DNA of 64,000 bases from JAFGBM01 sp964610155 (GTDB lineage Bacteria > Actinomycetota > Actinomycetes > Actinomycetales > Demequinaceae). How positions within the stretch are numbered: position 1 is the stretch's first letter; every line of letters begins with the position of its first letter. The notes beneath the pieces were generated by a model. It was not told the DNA's origin. It saw nothing but the letters and a program-made list of their open reading frames with translations, and ran no database searches. A program made the translations under genes and the position numbers. Of the stretch, positions 1 through 8,739 are shown in pieces. The stretch is taken from NCBI GenBank assembly GCA_964610155.1, contig CAZSUY010000010.1, positions 30,650 to 94,649 on the forward strand. Reading direction: 5' to 3'.

Positions 1-112
1 ATCGTCCTGACCTTCGCTGAACGAACCTGCCGCTCGGCCGGGCCCATATCCGACATCTCTTCTGCCCTCTCTCGTCGCCTTCCTGAACCGACGTTCCCCC
101 GACTATTCACGG

Positions 113-186
113 TGGGCCAGGTGGGGCTCGAACCCACGACCGACGGATTATGAGTCCGTTGCTCTAACCGGCTGAGCTACTGGCCC
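113..186 (-). tRNA. tRNA with CAT anticodon (Met or Ile2)
   Basis: The minus strand folds as a full cloverleaf: 7-bp acceptor stem (GGGCCAG/CTGGCCC), D arm, a 5-bp anticodon stem ACGGA/TCCGT around loop CTCATAA (anticodon CAT), and T arm GTGGG-TTCGAGC-CCCAC. CCA is not encoded in full. The acceptor stem has C4-G69 and C5-G68, pairs described as TilS determinants in E. coli tRNA-Ile2. Lysidine-modified Ile2 is therefore as possible as elongator Met, and sequence alone does not decide. Confidence 0.93.
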
Positions 187-269
187 GCGCGTGTCAGCGT
201 ACGCGATATTGGGGAGGTGCTTCTAGCGCATCGAGCCGGTGTGCGATCCGGTAAAGTGGGGGGTCGCGA

Positions 270-342
270 TCCCGCGTAGCTCAATTGGCAGAGCATCCGA
301 CTGTTAATCGGAGGGTTACTGGTTCGAGTCCAGTCGCGGGAG
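270..342 (+). tRNA. tRNA-Asn (GTT)
   Basis: Complete cloverleaf with acceptor TCCCGCG/CGCGGGA, anticodon stem TCCGA/TCGGA, loop CTGTTAA (anticodon GTT) and T arm CTGGT-TTCGAGT-CCAGT-like pairing. It is divergent from the CAT tRNA and ends about 17 bp from the convergent typA stop codon. Confidence 0.95.
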
Positions 343-359
343 CCCAGTCCGATCTGAGG

Positions 360-2261
360 CTAGCCCTCGCCGCGTCGCGCGCGCCCGGCGGCCTTGCCCC
401 GCTCCTGACGGTCGAGAACCAACTTGCGGAGCCTAACGATCTCCGGCGTCACCTCGACACACTCGTCGTCGCGCGCAAAGTCCAGGCACTCCTCGAGCGT
501 GAGCTTGCGGTGGGGAGTGAGGCGCTCCAACTCGTCGCTCGTAGACGAGCGGATATTCGTCAGCTTCTTCTCCTTGGTGATGTTGACGTCCATGTCCTCA
601 CCCCGGGTGTTCTCCCCGATGATCATGCCCTCGTAGACCTCCTGGGTGGGATACACGAAGAAGTCGCCTCTATCCTCCAACGCGATGAGGGCATTCGGCG
701 TGACGACACCGGGGCGATCCGCGACGAGGGAGCCGGCCGTCCGGTATTCTATAGGCCCGCACCATCGCTCGTACCCGTGGGCGATCGACGACGCGATGCC
801 GGTTCCGCGGGTGTCCGTGAGGAATTCGGAGCGAAAGCCGATGAGGCCTCGAGCCGGGACGATGAATTCCATCCTGACCCAGCCCGTGCCGTGGTTCGAC
901 ATGGTCTCCATGCACCCCTTGCGAGCGGCGAGCAATTGAGTGACGGCACCCAGGTGTCCCTCGGGTACGTCTACCGTGAGGTGCTCCATGGGTTCCTCGA
1001 CGTGTCCGTCAATGGCCCGCGTCACCACCTGCGGTTTGCCCACGGTCAGTTCGAAGCCCTCCCGGCGCATCTGCTCCACGAGGATCGCGAGGGCGAGTTC
1101 GCCACGACCCTGAACCTCCCAGGCATCGGGGCGGCCGATCGGGAGGACGCGGATCGAGACGTTTCCGACCAGCTCGCGGTCGAGGCGGTCCTTCACCTGG
1201 CGGGCGGTCACCTTGGAGCCCTTGACGCGTCCGGCGAGCGGTGAAGTGTTGATGCCGATGGTCACGGCGATCGCCGGGTCGTCGACGGTGATGAGTGGGA
1301 GGGGCCGGGGGTCATCGAGATCGGTCAGCGTCTCGCCGATGGTGATGTCCTCGATGCCCGCGACCGCGACGATGTCACCGGGACCAGCGCCCTCCGTCGG
1401 CACCCGCTCCAGGCCCTTCGTCTCGAACAGTTCGGTGATCTTGACGGGCTTGAGCGTGCCGTCGCGCCGCGCCCACGCGACCGTCTGGCCCTTCCGGATA
1501 GTGCCGTTGAAGACGCGCAGCAGGGCGAGGCGGCCGAGGAACGGCGACGCGTCGAGGTTGGTGACGTGCGCCTGGAGCGGGGCTCCCTCCTCATACGTCG
1601 GCGCGGGGATGCGCTTGAGGATCACCTTGAAGAGGGGTTCGAGGTTCTCGCTGTCGGGCATCTCCCCGTCGGCGGGCTGATGAAGGGACGCGCGCCCGAC
1701 CCGGGCTGAGGCATACACCACGGGCACGGCGAGCACCGCGTCGACATCGAGGTCGGGGATCTCATCCTGGAGGTCTGCGGCGAGGCCGAGGAGCAGGTCG
1801 TGGGTCTCCTCCACGACGGCGGCGATGCGGGCGTCGGGTCGGTCGGTTTTGTTGACGACGATTATGACGGGCAGATGCGCTGCGAGGGCCTTCCGTAGCA
1901 CGAACCGGGTCTGCGGGAGCGGTCCCTCGGACGCGTCGACGAGGAGTATGACACCGTCGACCATCGAGAGCCCGCGTTCCACCTCGCCACCGAAGTCGGC
2001 GTGCCCCGGGGTGTCGATGACGTTGATGGTCACTCCACCCGGAATGGCGGACGCTCCGGTGTACCGGATCGCGGTGTTCTTCGCGAGGATCGTGATGCCC
2101 TTTTCGCGCTCAAGGTCGCCGGAATCCATGGCGCGCTCGGCGACATGGGCGTGCTCTCCGAACGCCCCACCCTGCCAGAGCATGGCGTCGACGAGGGTGG
2201 TCTTGCCGTGGTCAACGTGCGCGACAATGGCGACATTGCGCAGGTCTAGGCGGGCAGGCAT
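360..2261 (-). CDS. typA: Ribosome-associated GTPase TypA/BipA
   Basis: This 633-residue translational GTPase matches the usual TypA/BipA length. It has G1 AHVDHGKT (residues 14-21), switch II DTPGHAD (83-89) and G4 NKTD (137-140). EF-G-like domains III and V follow, then the BipA-specific C-terminal domain, visible in blocks such as GRGELALAILVEQMRREGFEL and the REDMDVNITKEKK-like segment. The family binds 70S ribosomes and acts in stress adaptation and late 50S assembly. The ATG at 2261 starts directly on the GTPase domain. The gene converges on tRNA-Asn. Confidence 0.96.
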   Translation of the reverse strand: MPARLDLRNVAIVAHVDHGKTTLVDAMLWQGGAFGEHAHVAERAMDSGDLEREKGITILAKNTAIRYTGASAIPGGVTINVIDTPGHADFGGEVERGLSMVDGVILLVDASEGPLPQTRFVLRKALAAHLPVIIVVNKTDRPDARIAAVVEETHDLLLGLAADLQDEIPDLDVDAVLAVPVVYASARVGRASLHQPADGEMPDSENLEPLFKVILKRIPAPTYEEGAPLQAHVTNLDASPFLGRLALLRVFNGTIRKGQTVAWARRDGTLKPVKITELFETKGLERVPTEGAGPGDIVAVAGIEDITIGETLTDLDDPRPLPLITVDDPAIAVTIGINTSPLAGRVKGSKVTARQVKDRLDRELVGNVSIRVLPIGRPDAWEVQGRGELALAILVEQMRREGFELTVGKPQVVTRAIDGHVEEPMEHLTVDVPEGHLGAVTQLLAARKGCMETMSNHGTGWVRMEFIVPARGLIGFRSEFLTDTRGTGIASSIAHGYERWCGPIEYRTAGSLVADRPGVVTPNALIALEDRGDFFVYPTQEVYEGMIIGENTRGEDMDVNITKEKKLTNIRSSTSDELERLTPHRKLTLEECLDFARDDECVEVTPEIVRLRKLVLDRQERGKAAGRARRGEG

Positions 2262-2360
2262 GGCGGATTCTCTTCTTCTTCAGGGGATGATGCCCAGCCG
2301 TGGGCAGCCCCTAGAGTGTACGCGCTTACTCGCAACCGTTTTCGGCCCTCGCTTGCCTTC

Positions 2361-2780
2361 CTATCTGGACCGACGGTCCAATTCGGCCAACAGTTGGGCC
2401 GGGGTTAGCGTGACGAGACCTCCGAGATCGGCGGCGAGTAGGGCGCCGTCCCCGGTGACGAGTGCATCGACGCGGGCGCTTCGAGCAAGGACGACGAGGT
2501 AATCATCCCCCGGATCTGGGGAGACTCCCTGTTCCGGTGGCGGATCGGGCAAAGCGAGCATGGATGCTTCTACGACGTGGACGAAAGCCTGCGAGTCCTC
2601 AACCGAGACCCAAGGGCGGTACTTCGATCGTCCAAGCACCTCCGCCAACTCATCGAACAGGCGAGGAGACCCGATGACTTCGATCTCTCCGTCTAACCAC
2701 CGCCGCACCAGTAGGCCGGGAGACCCAGCCCCTGAGAGAAGCGCGGAGATCAAGACCCCCGGATCGACAATCACTCGCAT
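2361..2780 (-). CDS. PIN-domain putative toxin ribonuclease
   Basis: This 139-residue PIN-fold protein begins MRVIVDPGVLISALLSG, with the first acidic residue at D6. A PDPGDDYLVVLA segment near residues 90-101 and VTGDGALL near 109-116 supply the other expected acidic residues. It resembles the PIN_3 group annotated as toxin components of toxin-antitoxin systems, which cleave RNA in a Mg2+-dependent way. It lies 9 bp downstream of a ribbon-helix-helix-like gene on the same strand, the usual antitoxin-then-toxin order. Target RNA is unknown. Confidence 0.8.
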   Translation of the reverse strand: MRVIVDPGVLISALLSGAGSPGLLVRRWLDGEIEVIGSPRLFDELAEVLGRSKYRPWVSVEDSQAFVHVVEASMLALPDPPPEQGVSPDPGDDYLVVLARSARVDALVTGDGALLAADLGGLVTLTPAQLLAELDRRSR

Positions 2781-2789
2781 GTCGCGGCG

Positions 2790-3023
2790 CTATTCCGGCA
2801 GTCGGTTGCGCTCGGTGCGCGCCGCTCGGACCTCCGTATAGGCGATCGCGTAAGCATCCTCCTCGTCCATACCCGGGCCGCGGTCAAGGAGTTCCAGTCC
2901 CAGGAAACGGCGCAGGGCTTTCTCGACGACATCGGAGTCCCTCATGTCCATGCGCGCGGCATACACTCGCGCCGCCCGAAGGACCTCTTCCTCGACATAG
3001 ATGGTCGACTTGCGCTTTGCCAT
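2790..3023 (-). CDS. Ribbon-helix-helix-type antitoxin
   Basis: The start is placed at the ATG giving MAKRKSTIYVEEEVLRAARVYAARM, because the upstream in-frame ATG adds only six non-conserved residues. The N-terminal strand STIYVEEEVL followed by two short helices is typical of CopG/VapB-like RHH DNA-binding domains. The acidic C-terminal half would contact the toxin. It is paired with the downstream PIN gene and probably autorepresses the two-gene operon. Confidence 0.7.
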   Translation of the reverse strand: MAKRKSTIYVEEEVLRAARVYAARMDMRDSDVVEKALRRFLGLELLDRGPGMDEEDAYAIAYTEVRAARTERNRLPE

Positions 3024-3071
3024 TTTTCCATCATAACGCACTGAGGACTCGGGATGCCGCCTTTCCGGCGT

Positions 3072-3533
3072 TTAGGAGGCCATCCCGCAGGTCCACCAGC
3101 CATCGCCCAGATCCACGGGGTCCCTACAGATCATTCCCCACATGTCAAAGCCCTCGGGAGATAGGTAGGGGCTGTACCAGAAACCCCCGGCATCATCGGG
3201 GATACCCGACCACTGGGGGAGAAAGACGACCTCTTCCCAGCACGACGTAAGGCCTCCAGCCGTGAAAGGCGCATACTCCTTCGGAAGTTCCACGTAGTAG
3301 TCATAGCAATCGCCGTACTCGTGCACCCACGACACGATTTGCTCCATCATCGCCTGGTCCCGCGGGTACTTGAGCGGGCGGGCTGCCGTGTCTCCCCAAC
3401 TGAAATCCCAAAAAAATGCGCTCCACGCGAAGATAACGCCCAGAAAGATCGGGGGAGGCAGGACGAAGACCCACCAACCCCACTGGTGAGGCAGATCCTC
3501 GTCGGGTGGCCCAGGCTTCTCCAGGTGCGCCAC
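3072..3533 (-). CDS. Hypothetical single-pass membrane protein
   Basis: This 153-residue protein has a short cytoplasmic N-terminus, one strongly hydrophobic segment (about residues 18-41, rich in W and F) and a Trp/Tyr-rich, Cys-containing C-terminal part that is probably extracytoplasmic. It starts at a GTG just after the dnaG stop codon, and a GGAGGAG Shine-Dalgarno lies inside the last dnaG codons. Translation is therefore probably coupled to dnaG. I recognise no family. Confidence 0.65.
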   Translation of the reverse strand: MAHLEKPGPPDEDLPHQWGWWVFVLPPPIFLGVIFAWSAFFWDFSWGDTAARPLKYPRDQAMMEQIVSWVHEYGDCYDYYVELPKEYAPFTAGGLTSCWEEVVFLPQWSGIPDDAGGFWYSPYLSPEGFDMWGMICRDPVDLGDGWWTCGMAS

Positions 3534-3536
3534 GGA

Positions 3537-5453
3537 TTACTCCTCCCGGAGGGCCCGCCTCTCACCCTCGAGAGCGACAAGTTCGGCGAACGCCTCTTGA
3601 TATCCAACGTTTCCCTCGCCAATTCGTTGCATCCTGCCACGGGCATCCGAGATCTTTCGGGTCAGGGCCAAGTCATGAACCCCGGCGATGACACTCCGGG
3701 CAAAGCGTGGCATCTCGGCCGGGCGGTCGTGCGACATGGGTGACACGGCGAGCGCCGAGACGACCGGCGCGACGGCCTCCCCCACCTCGTCTGCCACCCG
3801 GTTGACCCATCCCGCCTCGAGCGAGGCGGCCGTCTGAATCCCCCCGGCCGCGACGATTCCATCCCACACGGCCCGGTACTGCGGAACGGTGAACGCCTCC
3901 GCATCGAGCGTTGCCACCCACTCGGGCTCGACGCTTGCCGGCTCCTGAAGCAGCACCTCAAGCGCCATCCGTTCCGCCCGGACAACGGGATCCTTCGGGT
4001 TGAGCGCGGGGGCCTCCGATACGTCCATCTGCGCACCCCCCGCCCCGGCCTGTGCCCCCCCAACCCCACCAGCACTTGCGGGCCGACGGGCCTTCCCTGC
4101 GGCGGCGACCGCCGCACGCACCCGTTCCATTTCGATCCCAAGCCAACCCGCGAGTCGGCGGGCATACTCGGGTCTGAGGGCCCCATCCCGAATCCCGGCC
4201 ACCACAGGAGCCGCCGACCGAAGCGCCGCCACCCGCCCCTCGGCCGTCTCCAAATCGTTCCCGGCGAGCGCGGCCTTGATGACGAACTCGAAAAGCGGCA
4301 ACCGAGACCCCACAAGAGCCCCTACCGCATCGTTCCCCCGCTGCAACCGGAGGTCGCATGGATCCAAGCCATCCGGTGCCACGGCAACATAGGTCTGCGA
4401 GAGGAACTCCGACTCCAACTCAAACGCCTTGAGGGCGGCGTTTCGCCCGGCCTCGTCGGCGTCGAACGTGAAGATCACCTCTGCCCGCGACATCCCGATC
4501 TTCGTGGGTGCCCCAACCCCACCCCCGAGCAAGCGGCGCAGCATCCGGGCGTGCTCCTCCCCGAAGGCCGTCCCACACGTGGCGATGGCCGTCTGCACGC
4601 CGGAAAGGTGGCAGGCCATGACGTCGGTGTAACCCTCGACGACAACGACCTGGCGCGACGACGCGATGGCCTTCTTGGCGAGGTCGAGGCCATAGAGCAC
4701 CTGGGATTTCTTATAAAGCGGAGTCTCTGGGGTGTTGAGGTACTTGGGACCTCCGTCGTCGTCGAGGAGCTTGCGCGCCCCGAAACCGACGACCTCGCCC
4801 GTGACCGAGCGGATCGGCCAGACGAGTCGCCCCCTGAAGCGGTCGAAGATCCGGGAGTCGCGTCCAGAGGACTGCTGCCCCCGCGACGCCAGCCCGGAGG
4901 CCTCTATCTCGGCCTCGATGAAACCCTTCTTCCGAAGGTGTTCCACGAGGCCATGCCAACCCTTGGGGGCATACCCCACCCCGAAGAGATCCGCGGCCTC
5001 CTTCTCGAATCCGCGCCCTGAAAGGAAGTCCCGCCCGGGTTTGGCTTCCGGGGTCGCTAGAGCTTCAACGAAGAACTCGGCCGCGACCCGGTTGGCCTCG
5101 ACGAGCCGCCGCCTGCCACCCCCCGTGGCCTCCGACCGTTTGCCCCCCGATTCGTACCGGAGGGTGATCCCGGCCCGGCCCGCAAGGTACTCGACGGCCT
5201 CGGCGAACGGCAGCCCATCGGCCTTCATGAGAAAGGAGATGACGTCGCCCCCCTCACCGCACCCGAAACAGTGCCAACGACCGATGCCGGGCCGCACATG
5301 GAAGGAGGGGGTCTTTTCGTCGTGGAAGGGACAGAGCCCCTTGAGGGAGCCGACCCCTCCTGACTTGAGGGCGACCCGCTCGCCGACAATCTCCTCGATG
5401 CGGGTGCGCTCTCGCACCGCGTCGATGTCGTCTCTGACGATGCTGCCGGCCAC
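3537..5453 (-). CDS. dnaG: DNA primase
   Basis: This 638-residue primase makes RNA primers for replication. The CHC2 zinc-binding domain is visible (C41, H44, C62, C65). The catalytic core and TOPRIM domain carry VVVEGYTDVM (E273, D277) and FDADEAG (around 329). A C-terminal helicase-interacting domain follows. Length and order agree with bacterial DnaG. The context dgt-dnaG is common in actinobacteria. Confidence 0.97.
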   Translation of the reverse strand: MAGSIVRDDIDAVRERTRIEEIVGERVALKSGGVGSLKGLCPFHDEKTPSFHVRPGIGRWHCFGCGEGGDVISFLMKADGLPFAEAVEYLAGRAGITLRYESGGKRSEATGGGRRRLVEANRVAAEFFVEALATPEAKPGRDFLSGRGFEKEAADLFGVGYAPKGWHGLVEHLRKKGFIEAEIEASGLASRGQQSSGRDSRIFDRFRGRLVWPIRSVTGEVVGFGARKLLDDDGGPKYLNTPETPLYKKSQVLYGLDLAKKAIASSRQVVVVEGYTDVMACHLSGVQTAIATCGTAFGEEHARMLRRLLGGGVGAPTKIGMSRAEVIFTFDADEAGRNAALKAFELESEFLSQTYVAVAPDGLDPCDLRLQRGNDAVGALVGSRLPLFEFVIKAALAGNDLETAEGRVAALRSAAPVVAGIRDGALRPEYARRLAGWLGIEMERVRAAVAAAGKARRPASAGGVGGAQAGAGGAQMDVSEAPALNPKDPVVRAERMALEVLLQEPASVEPEWVATLDAEAFTVPQYRAVWDGIVAAGGIQTAASLEAGWVNRVADEVGEAVAPVVSALAVSPMSHDRPAEMPRFARSVIAGVHDLALTRKISDARGRMQRIGEGNVGYQEAFAELVALEGERRALREE

Positions 5454-5565
5454 GAGCCAACCCTATGCCCGATGAGGCCTTTCCCTGCGTCGGCCGTATG
5501 CCCACCGCGAACACCGCGCAGGAACCCCTTCAATCCCGCTACGCTGGTTCCGACAAGGGAGAGCT

Positions 5566-6015
5566 ATGAGGGTCGATGCGTTCCTCGCGGATACCGCCGA
5601 GGTCATCAACAACAAGATCTATGCCCTGGGCATGGGGTGGAACACCATCTTTGCCCGTGGCTTCCCCGTGATCCACCGACGGTTGGCCCTCGGGCTCACC
5701 GTCCATGTGCCGTTTACGGACACGAATTCCAAGCACAAGCTCGAGGTTCGGCTCGTCACGGAGGATGGACAGGACCACCCGATCGGCATGCGGGCTGACC
5801 CCGACGGCAAGCCCGCCACTCTCACCGCGATGGGTGGCGAGTTCACGTTGGGACGCCCGCCTACGCTGGTCGATGGCGACGAGCAAATAGCGTGCTTCGC
5901 GTTCCTGATCGAGGGGATGCGATTCGAGGAGGCCGGAAAGTTCGAGTGGGTCGTGTCTATCGATGACGTCGAGGCGTCCCGCCTCCCGATGCGTGTCCAG
6001 ACACAGCGCGCCTAG
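5566..6015 (+). CDS. DUF6941-like protein
   Basis: This 149-residue protein begins MRVDAFLADTAEVINNKIYALGMGWN, which resembles the conserved opening of the DUF6941 family of small predicted beta-rich proteins of unknown role. It has a good Shine-Dalgarno (GGGAG 4 nt before ATG). Its last 59 nt overlap the 3' end of dgt on the other strand, so the two genes are convergent and antisense-overlapping. No signal peptide or catalytic motif is apparent. Confidence 0.72.
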   Translation: MRVDAFLADTAEVINNKIYALGMGWNTIFARGFPVIHRRLALGLTVHVPFTDTNSKHKLEVRLVTEDGQDHPIGMRADPDGKPATLTAMGGEFTLGRPPTLVDGDEQIACFAFLIEGMRFEEAGKFEWVVSIDDVEASRLPMRVQTQRA

Positions 6016-7285
6016 CCCTCCCCTGCTCCTTCCGGCAGTACTTGTGGTGGAGGTCGTACGCGCTCCTGTCCGTCAGCGATGCGACCTGATCGACCGCCAC
6101 CCTGAACCGTGCCGTATCGTCGGCCGCCTCGCTCCACGCCTCCGCAAAATGCGGGTCGAGCCGATCCTCCCCCCGTTCGACGATCGCTAGCACCAATTCC
6201 GCAAGCCTCTCCCGTTGAGCCTTGTGGCTGCGGGTCCGCTCCCTGGGGGCCATGAGGAAGTGGACGGCGATGCCCTTGAGGGCGAAAATCTCGGCGGCCG
6301 TCTCCTCGGGGATGACGAGGCTGGCGCGATGCCGGGTGAGGGGGCTGTCCCCATAGACCTCCCTGGTCGCCGCAGTGACCGCATCACAGAAACGACCGAT
6401 GAATTGACTCGTCAGATCCTTGAGGCTGGCCAGAGCGCGGGAGGAGCCGTCGTAGTCGGGGACCCAGGTGGGGTCCGCGCGGAGCCGCTTGAGCGCGGCG
6501 AGCAACTCCTCCTCCTCTCCCCTGCCATACCATTCGCGGGCGTGAGCGACCACGGCCCGAGCCTGTCCGGGGTCCTTGAGGACGCTGAGCGACACATCGT
6601 TGTGAACCACCGAATCCTCGACATCGTGTACCGAATAGGAGATCTCATCGGCCAGGTCCATCACCTGCGCCTCGAACGCGATTGACCCTGGGTCCGGGCC
6701 CTTTCTGAGCCACCTGAACACGTCAAGGTCGTCGTCGTACACCCCGAATTTCTGGGTGATGCGTTCGCTCATTTGAGCGGGGGCGTCTGCGAGCGGCCAC
6801 GGGTACTTGAGGCTCGCGTCGAGGGATGCCCGCGTGAGGTTGAGGCCGACGCTCCTGCCGGTTCGGGGGTCGACCGACTTGGGTTCGAGGCGGGTAAGGA
6901 CGCGTAGGGTCTGGGCATTGCCCTCGAATCCGCCGATGTGCTGAGCCACCTCGTTGAGGGCACGCTCGCCGTTGTGGCCGAAGGGCGGATGCCCCAGGTC
7001 ATGGGCGAGGCAGGCGGTGTCCACCAGGTCGGGGTCGCACCCGAGGGCCTTTCCCAGTTCCCGCCCGATCTGCGCCACCTCGAGGGTGTGGGTGAGACGG
7101 GTGCGGACGAAATCCCCCGTTCCCGCGCCGAGCACCTGTGTCTTGGCCCCCAGGCGACGGAGGGCGGAACTGTGGACGATGCGGGCGCGATCCCGCTCGA
7201 ACGGGGTACGGCTAGCACTCTTCGGACGCTCGGTGGCCCACCTCTCGACGTCGCCGTTGGAGTATCCGGAGGACAGATCGCTCAC
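5957..7285 (-). CDS. dgt: Deoxyguanosinetriphosphate triphosphohydrolase-like HD protein
   Basis: This 442-residue member of the dGTPase/HD family hydrolyses dNTPs to deoxynucleoside plus triphosphate. The N-terminal RPKSASRTPFERDRARI block, H66 in THTLEVAQIGREL and the HD motif AHDLGHPPFGHNGE (about 94-107) supply the metal ligands. Later conserved blocks include EAQVMDLADEISYSVHDVED. The usual actinobacterial neighbour dnaG lies downstream on the same strand. The C-terminal tail beyond the KYCRKEQG segment overlaps the convergent gene and may be poorly conserved. Confidence 0.93.
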   Translation of the reverse strand: MSDLSSGYSNGDVERWATERPKSASRTPFERDRARIVHSSALRRLGAKTQVLGAGTGDFVRTRLTHTLEVAQIGRELGKALGCDPDLVDTACLAHDLGHPPFGHNGERALNEVAQHIGGFEGNAQTLRVLTRLEPKSVDPRTGRSVGLNLTRASLDASLKYPWPLADAPAQMSERITQKFGVYDDDLDVFRWLRKGPDPGSIAFEAQVMDLADEISYSVHDVEDSVVHNDVSLSVLKDPGQARAVVAHAREWYGRGEEEELLAALKRLRADPTWVPDYDGSSRALASLKDLTSQFIGRFCDAVTAATREVYGDSPLTRHRASLVIPEETAAEIFALKGIAVHFLMAPRERTRSHKAQRERLAELVLAIVERGEDRLDPHFAEAWSEAADDTARFRVAVDQVASLTDRSAYDLHHKYCRKEQGRARRAVSGHASGGGTPRRHR

Positions 7286-7341
7286 CCCTCGATGTTAGTG
7301 CGCGGGTCCCTCAGGTTTGACCCCAGAGCCAGATTTGACCC

Positions 7342-8685
7342 CTAGGCGTCGACGATGGCCTCGAAGGCCGCGAACACGGTCTGCATCGCGTTTATCGCGC
7401 GGATCTCGCTGAACGCATTCTCCGGGTCATTAAGGGCAGCCGCCACCACGAACTCGCGGCCATCCACACCGACGAGGCGCCACGTCATGGCGAACACGCC
7501 GGGTTCCGACCCACCCTTGTACCAGATCTCGGGCCAGCGCGCCGCATCGATCTCGAGGCCGGGATTCGCGGTGAGCGCGGCCGTCGCTGCCCGGGCATCG
7601 CCGGGATCGGACGCATCGATCAGATCGTCAAGGCGAAGCCACGTGTGACACATGTCCTCGGCGGAGGCGAACCACTCGAGTCGCTCGATCCCCCATGGCG
7701 CGTCCGGCAAAGTCTCTGGGTTGACGTCCTCAAGCGTCAGGCCTGCGAGTTCGTCGTCCAGGTACGCTGCGCGCTCGGTAACCGACAGGTCCGTCCAGCC
7801 GGCGTGCTCGGGCATCAGTTTCAGGAGGAAGAGCTCGCGGGTCGAGAGGAACGGGTTATTCCGCTCGGGCGCGGTGACGCCGGCGTCACTCATCGCCAGC
7901 CACGCGCGATCCCGCCCCAAGTGATCGAGTAGTAGGTCGGCCGCCGTATTGTCGGAAACAGAGATCATGAATAGTGCGAGTTCGTCGATCGACATCTCCG
8001 TCCCGTCGGGCTTGGCGTACGTCTGGCCGTCGGCTGAGGACTTGAGCTCGTCCCGCACTGCCACCTGGTCCGACCACGAGAGGTCGCCGGCATCCACGTC
8101 CTCGACGATCGCGGCGAGGATCCAAAGCTTGAACTCGGACCCGATGGCGTACGGATCTTCGGCGTTGACCTCATGCAACGCGTCGCAGGTCCCGCCCGTG
8201 ATGTCGTAGACCGCCCAGCCGCTCTGGGGCGCGACCGCCGCGAGGGTCGCGTCCGCGCTAGCGGCCGAGACCGGCCCCGCGTCAGGGTCCGGTCCCGCAG
8301 GCTGGAAAAACAGCTCGACGATCCGGCCGTCCGCCGGGTCGATCCCGATGGAGAATGCGATCCGCACGCCATCGGCGCTCATGATTCCCACCCGTCGGAG
8401 CGCCGTGTCGGTCTCCATCTCGTCGACAACGTAGTCACCCTCGAGCGTCGCGAGGACCGCAACGAGCGTATACGCGGGCACCTGCGCTAGGAAGATCGTG
8501 TGGAACCGCTCTTCGATCTCCGACGTATTCGCGCCTTCCGGGTCCACGAGGAGTTCGAGCACGTACTCCCACTGCTCCCCGATCGCGTAGGACGCGCCGG
8601 ACGTCTCGGGCGACGCCGCCCCGCCCGATGTGCAGGCGGTGAGGAGAAGAACGAGCGGGAGTGCCACGCGGGCCATAACGGACAT
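7342..8685 (-). CDS. Class A beta-lactamase-fold serine hydrolase lipoprotein
   Basis: The ATG at 8685 gives a lipoprotein signal (MSVMARVALPLVLLLTAC, lipobox LLTAC). It also lies 6 nt after a TACCGT -10 box, so translation is probably leaderless. After a ~110-residue N-terminal domain, the beta-lactamase-like motifs appear in order: SEFK (SxxK), SDN in SVSDNTAADLL, and KGG in WYKGGSEPGV (KTG equivalent). All catalytic positions are present. It is probably an exported penicillin-interacting or peptidoglycan-modifying hydrolase; resistance function cannot be inferred. Confidence 0.82.
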   Translation of the reverse strand: MSVMARVALPLVLLLTACTSGGAASPETSGASYAIGEQWEYVLELLVDPEGANTSEIEERFHTIFLAQVPAYTLVAVLATLEGDYVVDEMETDTALRRVGIMSADGVRIAFSIGIDPADGRIVELFFQPAGPDPDAGPVSAASADATLAAVAPQSGWAVYDITGGTCDALHEVNAEDPYAIGSEFKLWILAAIVEDVDAGDLSWSDQVAVRDELKSSADGQTYAKPDGTEMSIDELALFMISVSDNTAADLLLDHLGRDRAWLAMSDAGVTAPERNNPFLSTRELFLLKLMPEHAGWTDLSVTERAAYLDDELAGLTLEDVNPETLPDAPWGIERLEWFASAEDMCHTWLRLDDLIDASDPGDARAATAALTANPGLEIDAARWPEIWYKGGSEPGVFAMTWRLVGVDGREFVVAAALNDPENAFSEIRAINAMQTVFAAFEAIVDA

Positions 8686-8739
8686 GCTGCGACGGTACCA
8701 GCCTGTCGAACGCGCGCCTCGAGGCATCCGATCCCCCCT

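Noticed and set aside
285..1244. A 319-codon frame running from tRNA-Asn into typA on the opposite strand
   Set aside because: It begins inside the tRNA and is antisense to the conserved TypA C-terminus.
7305..7342. Two short direct repeats (CAGGTTTGACCCCA / CAGATTTGACCCCT) between dgt and the serine hydrolase gene
   Set aside because: Too short and isolated to assign to an element; no inverted ends or transposase fragment nearby.
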